DNA from: an uncultured Candidatus Melainabacteria bacterium
GTDB lineage: Bacteria; Cyanobacteriota; Vampirovibrionia; Gastranaerophilales; Gastranaerophilaceae
Length of the DNA: 54,425 nt
Reading direction: 5' to 3'
Assembly: GCA_934757245.1 (NCBI GenBank)
Contig: CAKVLH010000012.1
Span: 1-54,425, forward strand
Shown: positions 16,376-23,943 of the stretch, piece after piece
How the letters are laid out: every line of letters begins with the position of its first letter
Numbering within the stretch: position 1 is the first letter of the stretch
Translations under genes and position numbers: made by a program
The notes under the pieces: model-generated
Seen by the model: the letters and a program-made list of their open reading frames with translations, nothing else
What the model was told of the DNA's origin: nothing
The model's database searches: none

Positions 16376-17472
16376 AACTATTTACAATCGGACCAGTAGA
16401 ATTATACCCTAGTACAAAGGAAATAAGAAAAAAAGGGTTTGTACATTTTAGGACAAAAGAATTTGGAGAAATTGTTAAGACTTCTCTTGGTCGTTTGTCA
16501 AAATTGTTAGGCAACAATGAACCGAATTCTTTAATATATTTTGCTGCAAGTGGAACCGCTATGATGGAAGCTACGGTTGAAAATTGTGTTGCAGATGATG
16601 ATAAATGTCTTGTAATAGCCGGTGGTTCTTTTGGAAAAAGGTTTTGCGAACTTTTAGAATATCACCATAAAAATTATGAACCATTAAAACTCAATTGGAA
16701 TGAATCCTTGACCGCAGAACATTTGAAACTGTATGAAAACAAGAATTATACAATGCTTTTTGTGAATTTGCATGAAACTCATACAGGTCAACTTTATGAC
16801 ATAAAAATGTTATCCGATTTCTGCAAAAGAAATAATATGATGCTTGTTGTTGATGCAATTTCAGCTTTTCTTGCAGATGAGTATGATATGGAAAAATACG
16901 GAATTGATTTAACAATCATCAGTTCGCAAAAAGGGTTATGCCTATCTCCGGGGATGTCTTTTGCTTCATTTAGTAAAAGAATGCTAGAAAAAATTGAAAA
17001 AATGCCATTACCACCAACAAAATATTTTGATTTCAAAGACTATTTAAAAAATATTCCAAGAGGGCAAACTCCTTATACTCCTCCTGTATTGGTAATGTAT
17101 GAATTACAAGACATGTTAAATGTAATTGATAACGAAGGTGGGCTAAAAGCTCGTCTTTCATCAGTAAAAGAGAAAGCAGAATATTTTAGAAGGAAAGCTC
17201 GAGAACTAGGATTAACAATCCCGAATTATCCTCTATCATATGCTCTTACTCCTTTATACTTTGAAAATGTTGATGCTTACGAAGTAATCCAAGTGTTAAA
17301 AGATAAGTATCAAATATTTGTAAATCCTTGCGGAGGAGATTTAGCAAAAAATCTTTTAAGAGTATCGCATATAGGAAATACAACAATTGAAGATATTGAT
17401 GATTTGCTAGAAAAGTTAATGTTATCAATTCAAGAAGTAAAAAGTAGGGAGTTAGTATATGATAGGCAATAA
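16372..17472 (+). CDS. Class V PLP-dependent aminotransferase
   Basis: 366 residues. It begins with the FTIGPVELYPSTKEI segment typical of alanine-glyoxylate/2-aminoethylphosphonate transaminases. FAASGTAMMEATVENC forms the phosphate-binding loop, VVDAISAF holds the PLP-pairing Asp, and ISSQKGL near residue 185 holds the Schiff-base Lys. All catalytic residues appear intact. Between a LicD gene (4-bp ATGA overlap) and a cytidylyltransferase gene (14-bp overlap), the likely task is to make an amino-alcohol or aminophosphonate group to be activated with CTP and transferred by LicD. No phosphonate-forming PepM is present here, so the product is uncertain. Confidence 0.85.
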   Translation: MKLFTIGPVELYPSTKEIRKKGFVHFRTKEFGEIVKTSLGRLSKLLGNNEPNSLIYFAASGTAMMEATVENCVADDDKCLVIAGGSFGKRFCELLEYHHKNYEPLKLNWNESLTAEHLKLYENKNYTMLFVNLHETHTGQLYDIKMLSDFCKRNNMMLVVDAISAFLADEYDMEKYGIDLTIISSQKGLCLSPGMSFASFSKRMLEKIEKMPLPPTKYFDFKDYLKNIPRGQTPYTPPVLVMYELQDMLNVIDNEGGLKARLSSVKEKAEYFRRKARELGLTIPNYPLSYALTPLYFENVDAYEVIQVLKDKYQIFVNPCGGDLAKNLLRVSHIGNTTIEDIDDLLEKLMLSIQEVKSRELVYDRQ

Positions 17473-17932
17473 AACGGTTGTTTATACATCAGGAACATTT
17501 GATATGTTGCATATCAATCATTTAAAAATGATAGAATATGCAAGAGCATTGGGAGATATTTTAATTGTTGGAGTAAATACAGATGAACTTGTAGCAAGTT
17601 ATAAATCTACTCCAATTATTCCATTTGAAGAAAGAATTGCTTTGATGAAGGCAATTAAAGGTCCTGATGTTGTAATTCCTCAACGCTCATTAGATCATAC
17701 TGATAAAGTTAAAAAACTCAATTTTGATGTGTTTGTTGTTGGAGATGACTGGGTTGGAAAATATGATTATTTGAAAGATCAAGGAGTCGACGTTGTATAC
17801 TTCCCTTACGGAGCAGGAATCAGTTCTTCTTCTTTGAAAAAGAAAATATACAACAATTATAAAAAGTTACAAGAAAAAGCTAACAATCACTTACCGATAA
17901 ATACGGAGGTCAAAAATGTTAAAGAAGCTTAA
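17459..17932 (+). CDS. Cytidylyltransferase-like protein (TagD-like)
   Basis: 157 residues, slightly longer than glycerol-3-phosphate cytidylyltransferase (about 130). The fold signature is YTSGTFDMLHINHLKMIEYA near residue 9; the nucleotide-binding HxGH is HINH here, with Asn for Gly. The RTEGISTT-like second motif reads GAGISSSSL. The enzyme should activate a small phospho-alcohol as a CDP derivative, which suits the flanking LicD genes. It overlaps the aminotransferase by 14 bp and the acyltransferase by 17 bp. Ethanolamine-phosphate, aminoethylphosphonate or glycerol-phosphate are all possible substrates. Confidence 0.82.
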   Translation: MIGNKTVVYTSGTFDMLHINHLKMIEYARALGDILIVGVNTDELVASYKSTPIIPFEERIALMKAIKGPDVVIPQRSLDHTDKVKKLNFDVFVVGDDWVGKYDYLKDQGVDVVYFPYGAGISSSSLKKKIYNNYKKLQEKANNHLPINTEVKNVKEA

Positions 17933-18644
17933 AAAAGCCTATTTAAACTTTATTGGAAAACATACTCATTTGTATGATTATGGGAAAAATAATAAAGTTA
18001 TATTCTTTAAAAATGGAAAAGTTTATAAAAAAAGATTTTTACCTAAAGGATTAACAATTATTTTTGGCGGGAATAATAATGTCGTAAAATTACATAAAAA
18101 TAACAAATACGAAAATGTACAAATATCCCTTGAGGATAGTAACTCTATTTTTAAACTAGAAGAAACATGTTATAAATTGCGAGATGTTCGTGCTTGCTTA
18201 GAAGAAGGCTCCCATATTTTCATAGGAAAAAATTGTCAATTAAAATCAAGAAATTTAGAGCTTATTGCAAATTGTACATATGATAAACCTGCGACTATTT
18301 CTATTGGGAATAATGTGTTTATTGCAAAAAATGTCACAATAAGAACTTCTGATGGACATACTTTAATAGATGCAAACACACTCAATCCTTTAAATCCTAC
18401 TCAAGATGTTATTATAAATGATAATGTTTGGATTGGCTTAAATTCAACGATTCTTAAAGGATCTAATATTCCCCAAGGATGTGTTGTTGGAGCTTGTTCA
18501 TTAGTAAATAAAAAATTTGAGAAAAAGAATTCCTTAATTGCGGGGGTGCCTGCCAAAGTAATTAAGGAAAACGTTACTTGGGCGAAACAAGGATATGGGA
18601 CGTATTTAAAAGAAATAGAGGCTAAAAGAAAAAATGCAAATTAA
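17916..18644 (+). CDS. Hexapeptide-repeat acyltransferase 1
   Basis: 242 residues. A strong ribosome site GGAGG lies 7 nt before the ATG. The left-handed beta-helix repeats are visible at residues 115-215 (ISIGNNVFIAKNVTI, VIINDNVWIGLNSTIL, GCVVGACSLV). The catalytic His is in TSDGHTLID near residue 147, as in WbbJ/maltose O-acetyltransferase-like enzymes. It probably O-acetylates a surface sugar. It has a paralogue at 19709-20605, and a stretch of about 37 bp is nearly identical between the two (18484-18520 and 20451-20487). The N-terminus (MLKKLKKAYLNFIGKH) is basic and may lie on the membrane. Confidence 0.87.
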   Translation: MLKKLKKAYLNFIGKHTHLYDYGKNNKVIFFKNGKVYKKRFLPKGLTIIFGGNNNVVKLHKNNKYENVQISLEDSNSIFKLEETCYKLRDVRACLEEGSHIFIGKNCQLKSRNLELIANCTYDKPATISIGNNVFIAKNVTIRTSDGHTLIDANTLNPLNPTQDVIINDNVWIGLNSTILKGSNIPQGCVVGACSLVNKKFEKKNSLIAGVPAKVIKENVTWAKQGYGTYLKEIEAKRKNAN

Positions 18645-19692
18645 GATCATACAAGATATTATCGATTTTATAAGAGGGAAAGAAGATATAGAAAGTAAGA
18701 ACAAATGGAATGAATTGTTATTTATGATGAATTATTTTTATCAAAATAATTTAATTGATAAAATTTTGATTGATAATCTCAAACAGCATCATGAACATCC
18801 TATATTAGGGAATTTATTATGTTCGGATAAAAAGGAATTAATAAATGCTTTACAAAAAATAGATAGTACAAAAATTCCACCAATAGATGGTAAAATTAGA
18901 AAATATCAATTAAGGCTTTCTGATTTTGCAAAAACATTAATACCACAAATAGAGGAAATTGGGTTACACCCTTGTTTATGTGGTGGATCTTTACTTGGAG
19001 CTGTAAGGCATAAAGGATTTATACCTTGGGATGATGATTTTGATTTTGAATTAATGCGTGATGAATACGAAGATTTACATAATTTTGTAAAAGAAAAATT
19101 TATTTATTTTGATGCAACATACTGTATTGGTTATAATGAACATCGCGCAATTATAGATTCTTTATTAAAAGAACACCAAAATCAAATTATTTTTTCAAAA
19201 AAGCCTTCCTGTATGAGTGCTTATTTAGGAACATCACTTGAGGATTGTATTACAATTGATTTTTTCCCTAGGGATTACCTAAACTCTAATATTACGGAAC
19301 ATTTATATCTTGATTATTATCAGAAATCAATAAAATTGTTCGATAATCGTTGGGCTTGGTATAAACAATTTGCATTTTTTAAAAAACAACTAAACAACGA
19401 GAATATTTATCAAAAACAGAATAGTAATGCTACTGCATATGCTTGGGAGCATATGGACTTTTTTGATTTAGGACAAATCTCATATATGCCTATTGATGAT
19501 ATTTTCCCTTTAAAAAGACTTGAATTTGAAGGTCAAAATTATTATGTAATTAATAACTATAACAATTATCTTAAACAAGCATATGGCAATTATATGGAAA
19601 TTCCATTGAATCCAGAAGTTACCAAATATATAAAGTCATATTCTCGTTGGTTAGAAAATAGAGGTCGTAAATATTATATAAAATCTTTTTAA
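18634..19692 (+). CDS. LicD-family phosphotransferase 2
   Basis: 352 residues, overlapping the acyltransferase by 11 bp. The LicD core is near residues 115-135: GGSLLGAVRHKGFIPWDDDF. The end of the protein (DDIFPLKRLEFEGQNYYVIN ... WLENRGRKYY) matches the LicD stump at 23242-23478, so that stump came from a close paralogue. The N-terminus QIKIIQDIIDFIRGKE is shared with the following acyltransferase, a family-crossing tag. It likely transfers a phospho-substituent onto surface polysaccharide. DNA around the core is close to that of licD 1 (TAAGGCATAAAGGATTTAT shared). Confidence 0.88.
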   Translation: MQIKIIQDIIDFIRGKEDIESKNKWNELLFMMNYFYQNNLIDKILIDNLKQHHEHPILGNLLCSDKKELINALQKIDSTKIPPIDGKIRKYQLRLSDFAKTLIPQIEEIGLHPCLCGGSLLGAVRHKGFIPWDDDFDFELMRDEYEDLHNFVKEKFIYFDATYCIGYNEHRAIIDSLLKEHQNQIIFSKKPSCMSAYLGTSLEDCITIDFFPRDYLNSNITEHLYLDYYQKSIKLFDNRWAWYKQFAFFKKQLNNENIYQKQNSNATAYAWEHMDFFDLGQISYMPIDDIFPLKRLEFEGQNYYVINNYNNYLKQAYGNYMEIPLNPEVTKYIKSYSRWLENRGRKYYIKSF

Positions 19693-19708
19693 TATGGAGT
19701 AACAATCA

Positions 19709-20605
19709 TTGAAAATAGAATTTATTCAAAAAATTATAGATAAAATTCGAGGAAAAGATATGTCAGTTTTGAAACTTAATTTAAATAATTTAAAAAATAA
19801 ATTAAGTAATATAGAATATAAATATAGTAATTTTATTGCCTCAAAAGAACGTATAGACGGTTTTATTAATGGTTCTGGAAATGAGATTTTATGCATTTCT
19901 GGATCCACAAGCGATAAAATAACTTTTAAATACAAGGCATATTCATTTAAGATAAAAGGTGATAATAACAAAATATATTTTTATAATTCTAATGGCATAA
20001 ATAATTGCATTCCAAGTGGATTAAATATTACAATTTATGGAAATAATAATATTTTTAAAATATATGATTCCAGTTTTTGTAATTCAAAAATTTATATAGA
20101 AAAGAATGATAATACATTTATTTTAGAAAAGCCCGTAAAATGTATTGAAGGAGCTTATTTTTGTGTAGAACGAGGTGCAACAATACATATACAAAAGAAT
20201 TGCGAATTGGGAAATGGTAAACTTCGTTTGTTTGCCAATGGGGATTATAAAAACAAACATAAAATAGTTGTTGGAGAAGGTACTTTTATTGCACATGATG
20301 CAATAATCAGAAATTCTGATGGTGAATGTCTTATTGACTATAACTCACAGGCTCCGTTAAGTGAACCTAAAGACATTATTATTGGGAAGAATTGTTGGAT
20401 AACAAGTCGTTGTACCATATTAAAAGGTGTTAATCTCCCAAATGGAACTATTGTTGGAGCTTGTTCATTAGTAAATAAAAAGTTTGAAAAAGAAAATACT
20501 TTAATAGCAGGAACTCCTGCAAGAATAATAAAAGAGAATGTGGCTTGGGTTCCATATTCTTATGGTGAGTACATGGAGAAAATTAATAATGACTTCGCAT
20601 ATTAA
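19709..20605 (+). CDS. Hexapeptide-repeat acyltransferase 2 (catalytic His replaced)
   Basis: 298 residues from TTG, with GGAG 9 nt upstream. This start is chosen because the resulting N-terminus (EFIQKIIDKIRGKD) matches that of LicD 2; an ATG at 19760 would remove it. The beta-helix repeats occupy roughly residues 170-265 (HKIVVGEGTFIAHDAII, DIIIGKNCWITSRCTIL). Where the paralogue has SDGHTLID, this protein has SDGECLID, so the expected catalytic His is Glu. Either activity is lost or the role has changed. The C-terminal TLIAGTPARIIKENVAW block is conserved. It overlaps the following gene by 17 bp. Confidence 0.83.
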   Translation: MKIEFIQKIIDKIRGKDMSVLKLNLNNLKNKLSNIEYKYSNFIASKERIDGFINGSGNEILCISGSTSDKITFKYKAYSFKIKGDNNKIYFYNSNGINNCIPSGLNITIYGNNNIFKIYDSSFCNSKIYIEKNDNTFILEKPVKCIEGAYFCVERGATIHIQKNCELGNGKLRLFANGDYKNKHKIVVGEGTFIAHDAIIRNSDGECLIDYNSQAPLSEPKDIIIGKNCWITSRCTILKGVNLPNGTIVGACSLVNKKFEKENTLIAGTPARIIKENVAWVPYSYGEYMEKINNDFAY

Positions 20606-21857
20606 TATCGTATATACAATTTCAGATGCATATTTTGATTTGACTTATGTTTCTATACACAGTTTATTAGAAAATAATAAAAACAATTTTATTAATTTAT
20701 TCGTTTTATATGATGAAAGCTTAGATAAAAATTACTTGAAATTATTAGATAAATTTAATAAGTATGAAAATTGTTCAGAGTTAACTTTATTGAAAATTAA
20801 TAAGAATAAGTATTCGAAATTAAAGAATTACTATAAATCTTTATATTGTTTAGAATTTCCATTTTTAGTTGATATAGATAAGTTTATTTATATCAATAGT
20901 GCAAGTTTAATATTAAAAGATTTAAGCGATTTTTATAATATAGATATTTCTTCTAACTCCTGTGCGGCTACCGAATTTTTGCACAATTTAAAAGATCCAA
21001 TACCCCAAAAAAGAAAGTTTATATTTACTAATTATATGGTATTAATTAATGCTCAAAAAGTAAAAAAAGAAAATTATTTAAACACTTTATTATCTCAAAA
21101 GTTTTTAATTGATAATAATATACAGGATAAAAATTTTGAAGAAATTCATTACTGGAATATGTTAATTGATGATTGTTTGAATGTCCCTCAAAAATACGGA
21201 TATGTCGAAAGGTGGTATTCAAATATTCCGTTCGCATGTACAAGAGAGCAAAAAGAAGAATATGACAGATACGCAATGCACATAGAAACTCCGACAATAG
21301 TGTTATTTTTTGGAGAAAAACCAAACAGTGGAAAAATATGTAATCATAGTTATTGTAGTTTATGGTGGAGTTATGCGGAAAAAACTGCAATTTATAACTC
21401 AATTAAAGAAAATAGAGAACATAATAAATATAAATTAAAGTCAACTTCTGCAACAAACTCTTTTAATTATATTTGGTTACTAGGACGAATTTTGCCATAT
21501 ATAAAGCCTTACTGGTTCAGAATTTCATTAGGATTTGCAATTGCTATTCCTCTTGGCTTATTAGATGGTGTAACAGCTTTTGCTCTAAAACCATATATGG
21601 ATTATGTTATAGGTGGTAAAGAATTTGCTTTTAATTGGCATGGGATAGGATTATCTTTATCTAGCTTGCAAATGGCTTTTATAATACCACTAGGTGTAAT
21701 TTTATTTGCAATTGTTCAAGGTGTTTTAAGATACTTGAATGGTTATTTTTCGACTTGGACATCTCAAAGAATTACTAATGATGTAAAATTCGATTTGTTT
21801 GATAGACTAATCCATATGATGACAACTCTTCAGGTATTGTTATTTCAAGATATATGA
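20589..21857 (+). CDS. GT8-like domain fused to the N-terminal part of an MsbA-type exporter; reading frame breaks
   Basis: 422 residues from the ATG at 20589 (GGAG about 11 nt upstream). Residues 1-280 resemble glycosyltransferase family 8, but the catalytic DxD after DKFIYI reads NSAS, and the late His region reads IVLFFGEKPNSG without His. From about residue 292 (NYIWLLGRILPYIKPYWFRI) the protein becomes the start of an MsbA-like transmembrane domain. It runs to RLIHM and then leaves frame. Relative to the family pattern HM-P-x-S-F-F-D, 16 nt are missing at about 21814-21820. The frame ends at a TGA that overlaps the ATG of the next frame. A GT8-exporter fusion is not an arrangement I know; it looks like a recombination product. 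Confidence 0.75.
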   Translation: MTSHINIVYTISDAYFDLTYVSIHSLLENNKNNFINLFVLYDESLDKNYLKLLDKFNKYENCSELTLLKINKNKYSKLKNYYKSLYCLEFPFLVDIDKFIYINSASLILKDLSDFYNIDISSNSCAATEFLHNLKDPIPQKRKFIFTNYMVLINAQKVKKENYLNTLLSQKFLIDNNIQDKNFEEIHYWNMLIDDCLNVPQKYGYVERWYSNIPFACTREQKEEYDRYAMHIETPTIVLFFGEKPNSGKICNHSYCSLWWSYAEKTAIYNSIKENREHNKYKLKSTSATNSFNYIWLLGRILPYIKPYWFRISLGFAIAIPLGLLDGVTAFALKPYMDYVIGGKEFAFNWHGIGLSLSSLQMAFIIPLGVILFAIVQGVLRYLNGYFSTWTSQRITNDVKFDLFDRLIHMMTTLQVLLFQDI

Positions 21858-23236
21858 GCGATCCTAAAACGGCATCTGCGGGTATTGTTGATAATATAAA
21901 AACAATTACAACTAGTTTGTGTGGAGCATTGGGTTTAATTGCAGTAATGCTTTATAGTTCTTGGAAGCTCGCTTTTATTGGTGTTGCTGTTTTATGTATT
22001 GCATTTATACCAGTTGCTCTAATTAGAAAACGTATCAAAGAAGCCTCTAATAAAAATATGGTTATCGGTGGAAATATTACTACAAATATTAACGAAACTT
22101 ATTCCGGAAATAAAGTTATGGCAGCTTATGAACTTCAAGACCGCCAAAATAAATATTTTAAAGACCAAACTTGGAAATCATTTAATATTAATATGTCATT
22201 GTACAAACGTGCAGGTTGGATGTCTCCGTTGATGTACTTAATTGCATCTTTCGGTATTGCCACTGTTCTTGGTGTTGGAACTTACTTGATTAATTCAGGA
22301 CAAATGACTGCTGGTGCGTTTGCATCATTTGTAACATCATTATTGTTATTATATAAACCTGTAAAAACTTTAGGAAATACTCTAACAGGTATTCAAAATA
22401 TCTTCGTTGCTATGGGTAGAGTTTTTGAATTATTTGACTTAACTCCTGCTATACAAGACTGCGAAAATCCTAAAATTTTAACAGGCTTAAATAAAGATAT
22501 TGAGTTCAAAGATGTTTGTTTTGAATATGTTCCAAACCAACCCGTATTGAAAAATATCAATTTAACTATTCCAAAGAACGAAACTCTTGCAATAGTTGGG
22601 AATTCAGGTGGTGGAAAATCTACTCTAGTAAACCTTATCCCTCGTTTTTATGGCATCAAATCCGGATCAATAAAAATTGATGGCGTTGATATTAGAGAAT
22701 TTTCTTTAAAATCACTTAGACAAAATATATCAATGGTGTTTCAAGATAACTTCCTGTACTCAGGAACAATTAAAGAAAATATTATGATGGGAAATCCAGA
22801 AGCAACAACAGAAGAACTTATGAAAGCAATTAAGTCAGCTCACTTGCAAGATTTGATTTCGGAATTGCCAGAGGGATTGGAAACAGAACTTGGCGAACGA
22901 GGTATGACATTATCAGGAGGTCAAAGACAACGTGTAGCTATTGCAAGAGCGATGTTGAGAAATGCTCCTATTGTAATCCTTGATGAAGCAACTTCAGCGT
23001 TAGATAATGAATCAGAAGCGATTGTGCAAAAAGCAATGGATAATTTGATGCAAAATCGTACGGTGTTTATTATCGCTCACAGACTATCAACAATTAAAAA
23101 CGCAAATAGAATTGCTGTCATCAATGAAGGCGAATTGGTAGAATTAGGGAAACATGAAGAACTAATGTCCATTGAACATGGACAATATAAAGCTCTTTAT
23201 GAAATGCAGTTTAAAAAACAGGAAGTGAATGTATAA
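21854..23236 (+). CDS. MsbA-type ABC exporter, C-terminal three-quarters (out of frame with its N-terminus)
   Basis: 460 residues from the ATG at 21854. Homology extends 12 codons further left (from 21818: D-D-N-S-S-G-I-V-I-S-R-Y), in the same frame but without a start. It holds the remaining membrane helices and a complete ATPase domain: Walker A GNSGGGKST, signature LSGGQRQR, Walker B IVILDEATS and H-loop IAHRLST. MsbA-type half-transporters flip lipid-linked molecules such as lipid A core. The N-terminal helices are encoded in the preceding frame, and the ATGA overlap could allow restart, giving a two-piece transporter, but loss of the PxSFF segment makes an inactive copy more likely. An intact msbA is expected elsewhere. 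Confidence 0.8.
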   Translation: MSDPKTASAGIVDNIKTITTSLCGALGLIAVMLYSSWKLAFIGVAVLCIAFIPVALIRKRIKEASNKNMVIGGNITTNINETYSGNKVMAAYELQDRQNKYFKDQTWKSFNINMSLYKRAGWMSPLMYLIASFGIATVLGVGTYLINSGQMTAGAFASFVTSLLLLYKPVKTLGNTLTGIQNIFVAMGRVFELFDLTPAIQDCENPKILTGLNKDIEFKDVCFEYVPNQPVLKNINLTIPKNETLAIVGNSGGGKSTLVNLIPRFYGIKSGSIKIDGVDIREFSLKSLRQNISMVFQDNFLYSGTIKENIMMGNPEATTEELMKAIKSAHLQDLISELPEGLETELGERGMTLSGGQRQRVAIARAMLRNAPIVILDEATSALDNESEAIVQKAMDNLMQNRTVFIIAHRLSTIKNANRIAVINEGELVELGKHEELMSIEHGQYKALYEMQFKKQEVNV

Positions 23237-23241
23237 ATTGA

Positions 23242-23478
23242 ATTAATATTGATTTTTTTGAAAACAAACAAACTTTTATATTGCAAAATTCCGACATTTT
23301 CCCTTATCGAAGAATTAAATTTGAAGGAAAAGAATATTACACAATTAATAATTGGGAAAAATATTTAGAGCGTGCGTATCCGCATTATCAAACAATTCCA
23401 TTATTTATTGATATTGCAAAATATATAACCAATTATGATTTATGGCTGCAAAAAAGAGGTAGAGCTTTTTATATTTAA
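23242..23478 (+). pseudogene. C-terminal stump of a LicD gene
   Basis: About 78 codons (INIDFFENKQ... to WLQKRGRAFYI), in frame from 23242 with no start codon and a TGA just upstream. It aligns with the C-terminus of LicD 2 (MDFFDLGQ, DDIFPLKRLEFEG, WLENRGRKYY). The rest of the gene is absent; its place is taken by the exporter gene, which ends 5 bp before. This marks a recombination breakpoint. Confidence 0.85.
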
Positions 23479-23503
23479 TTATAGAAACTATGCTGATTTG
23501 TAG

Positions 23504-23522
23504 GTTGGGGTTTCACCCCAAC
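23504..23522. repeat. Short perfect hairpin GTTGGGGT-TTC-ACCCCAAC
   Basis: An 8-bp stem with 3-nt loop just after the LicD stump and 6 bp before the SRP RNA promoter. It lacks a T-run, so it is not a classical terminator; it marks the right edge of the island. Confidence 0.5.
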
Positions 23523-23528
23523 AAAAAC

Positions 23529-23557
23529 TTGTTTTAAACTCGGGTTTATGATATAGT
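23529..23557 (+). promoter_or_regulatory. Sigma-70 promoter of the SRP RNA gene
   Basis: TTGTTT, 17-bp spacer, TATAGT. The predicted start is about 23564, which matches the 5' strand of the closing helix of the RNA. Confidence 0.7.
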
Positions 23558-23563
23558 TTTAAA

Positions 23564-23838
23564 TGCCGTACTCCACGGGGACGTAGCGTTCTCTCGACTC
23601 GAAGCGATTGCGAGGTGCAGAGCCTACTGTGAGGGGTACAGAAGAATTGCCTATGCAAATAGGATTGTTGATAGTTTAGATTATGGTGGCGCAAGATATC
23701 GAACCGTGTCAGGATGGAAGCATAGCAGCACTAAGGTAACCCTTGCGGGTGTCATACATTTAAAAAGTAGGTTCTATTTACAAAATCAATTTTGCTGTAT
23801 TTCGATAGGTAGTGGTACGGTTTTTTATTTTTTTTAGA
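23564..23838 (+). ncRNA. ffs: Signal recognition particle RNA, probably the long form
   Basis: The universally conserved Ffh-binding domain is clear at 23706-23733: GTGTCAGGATGGAAGCATAG then CAGCACTAAGG, with the GGAA tetraloop. GCGCAAG at about 23687 pairs with CTTGCGG at 23752. The RNA can be extended on both sides: CCGTAC at about 23566 pairs with GTACGG at 23815-23820, which is followed directly by a T-rich tract. With the promoter at 23529 this gives a transcript of about 275 nt, the size of the long Bacillus-type SRP RNA with an Alu domain rather than the 4.5S form. The core is certain; the ends and the Alu-domain interpretation are inference. Confidence 0.8.
23812..23838 (+). terminator. 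T-tract at the 3' end of the SRP RNA
   Basis: GTGGTACGG followed by TTTTTTATTTTTTTT. The upstream strand of the helix is the 5' end of the RNA itself, so the closing stem doubles as terminator stem. Confidence 0.6.
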
Positions 23839-23875
23839 TTTGGGATTGAGTTTTATTTTACACAAATCTGGCATG

Positions 23876-23904
23876 TTGCGATTAAAACGCGTTTATGTTA
23901 GTAT
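23876..23904 (+). promoter_or_regulatory. Sigma-70 promoter of efp
   Basis: TTGCGA, 17-bp spacer, TAGTAT. It gives a leader of about 33 nt containing the AAGGAG ribosome site for efp. Confidence 0.55.
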
Positions 23905-23943
23905 CAAGAAAAAGATGAATAGTAGTATGTTTAAGGAGCAAAT

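Noticed and set aside
23504..23522. Hairpin considered as terminator of the LicD island
   Set aside because: No T-run follows on either strand, so it was listed only as a repeat.
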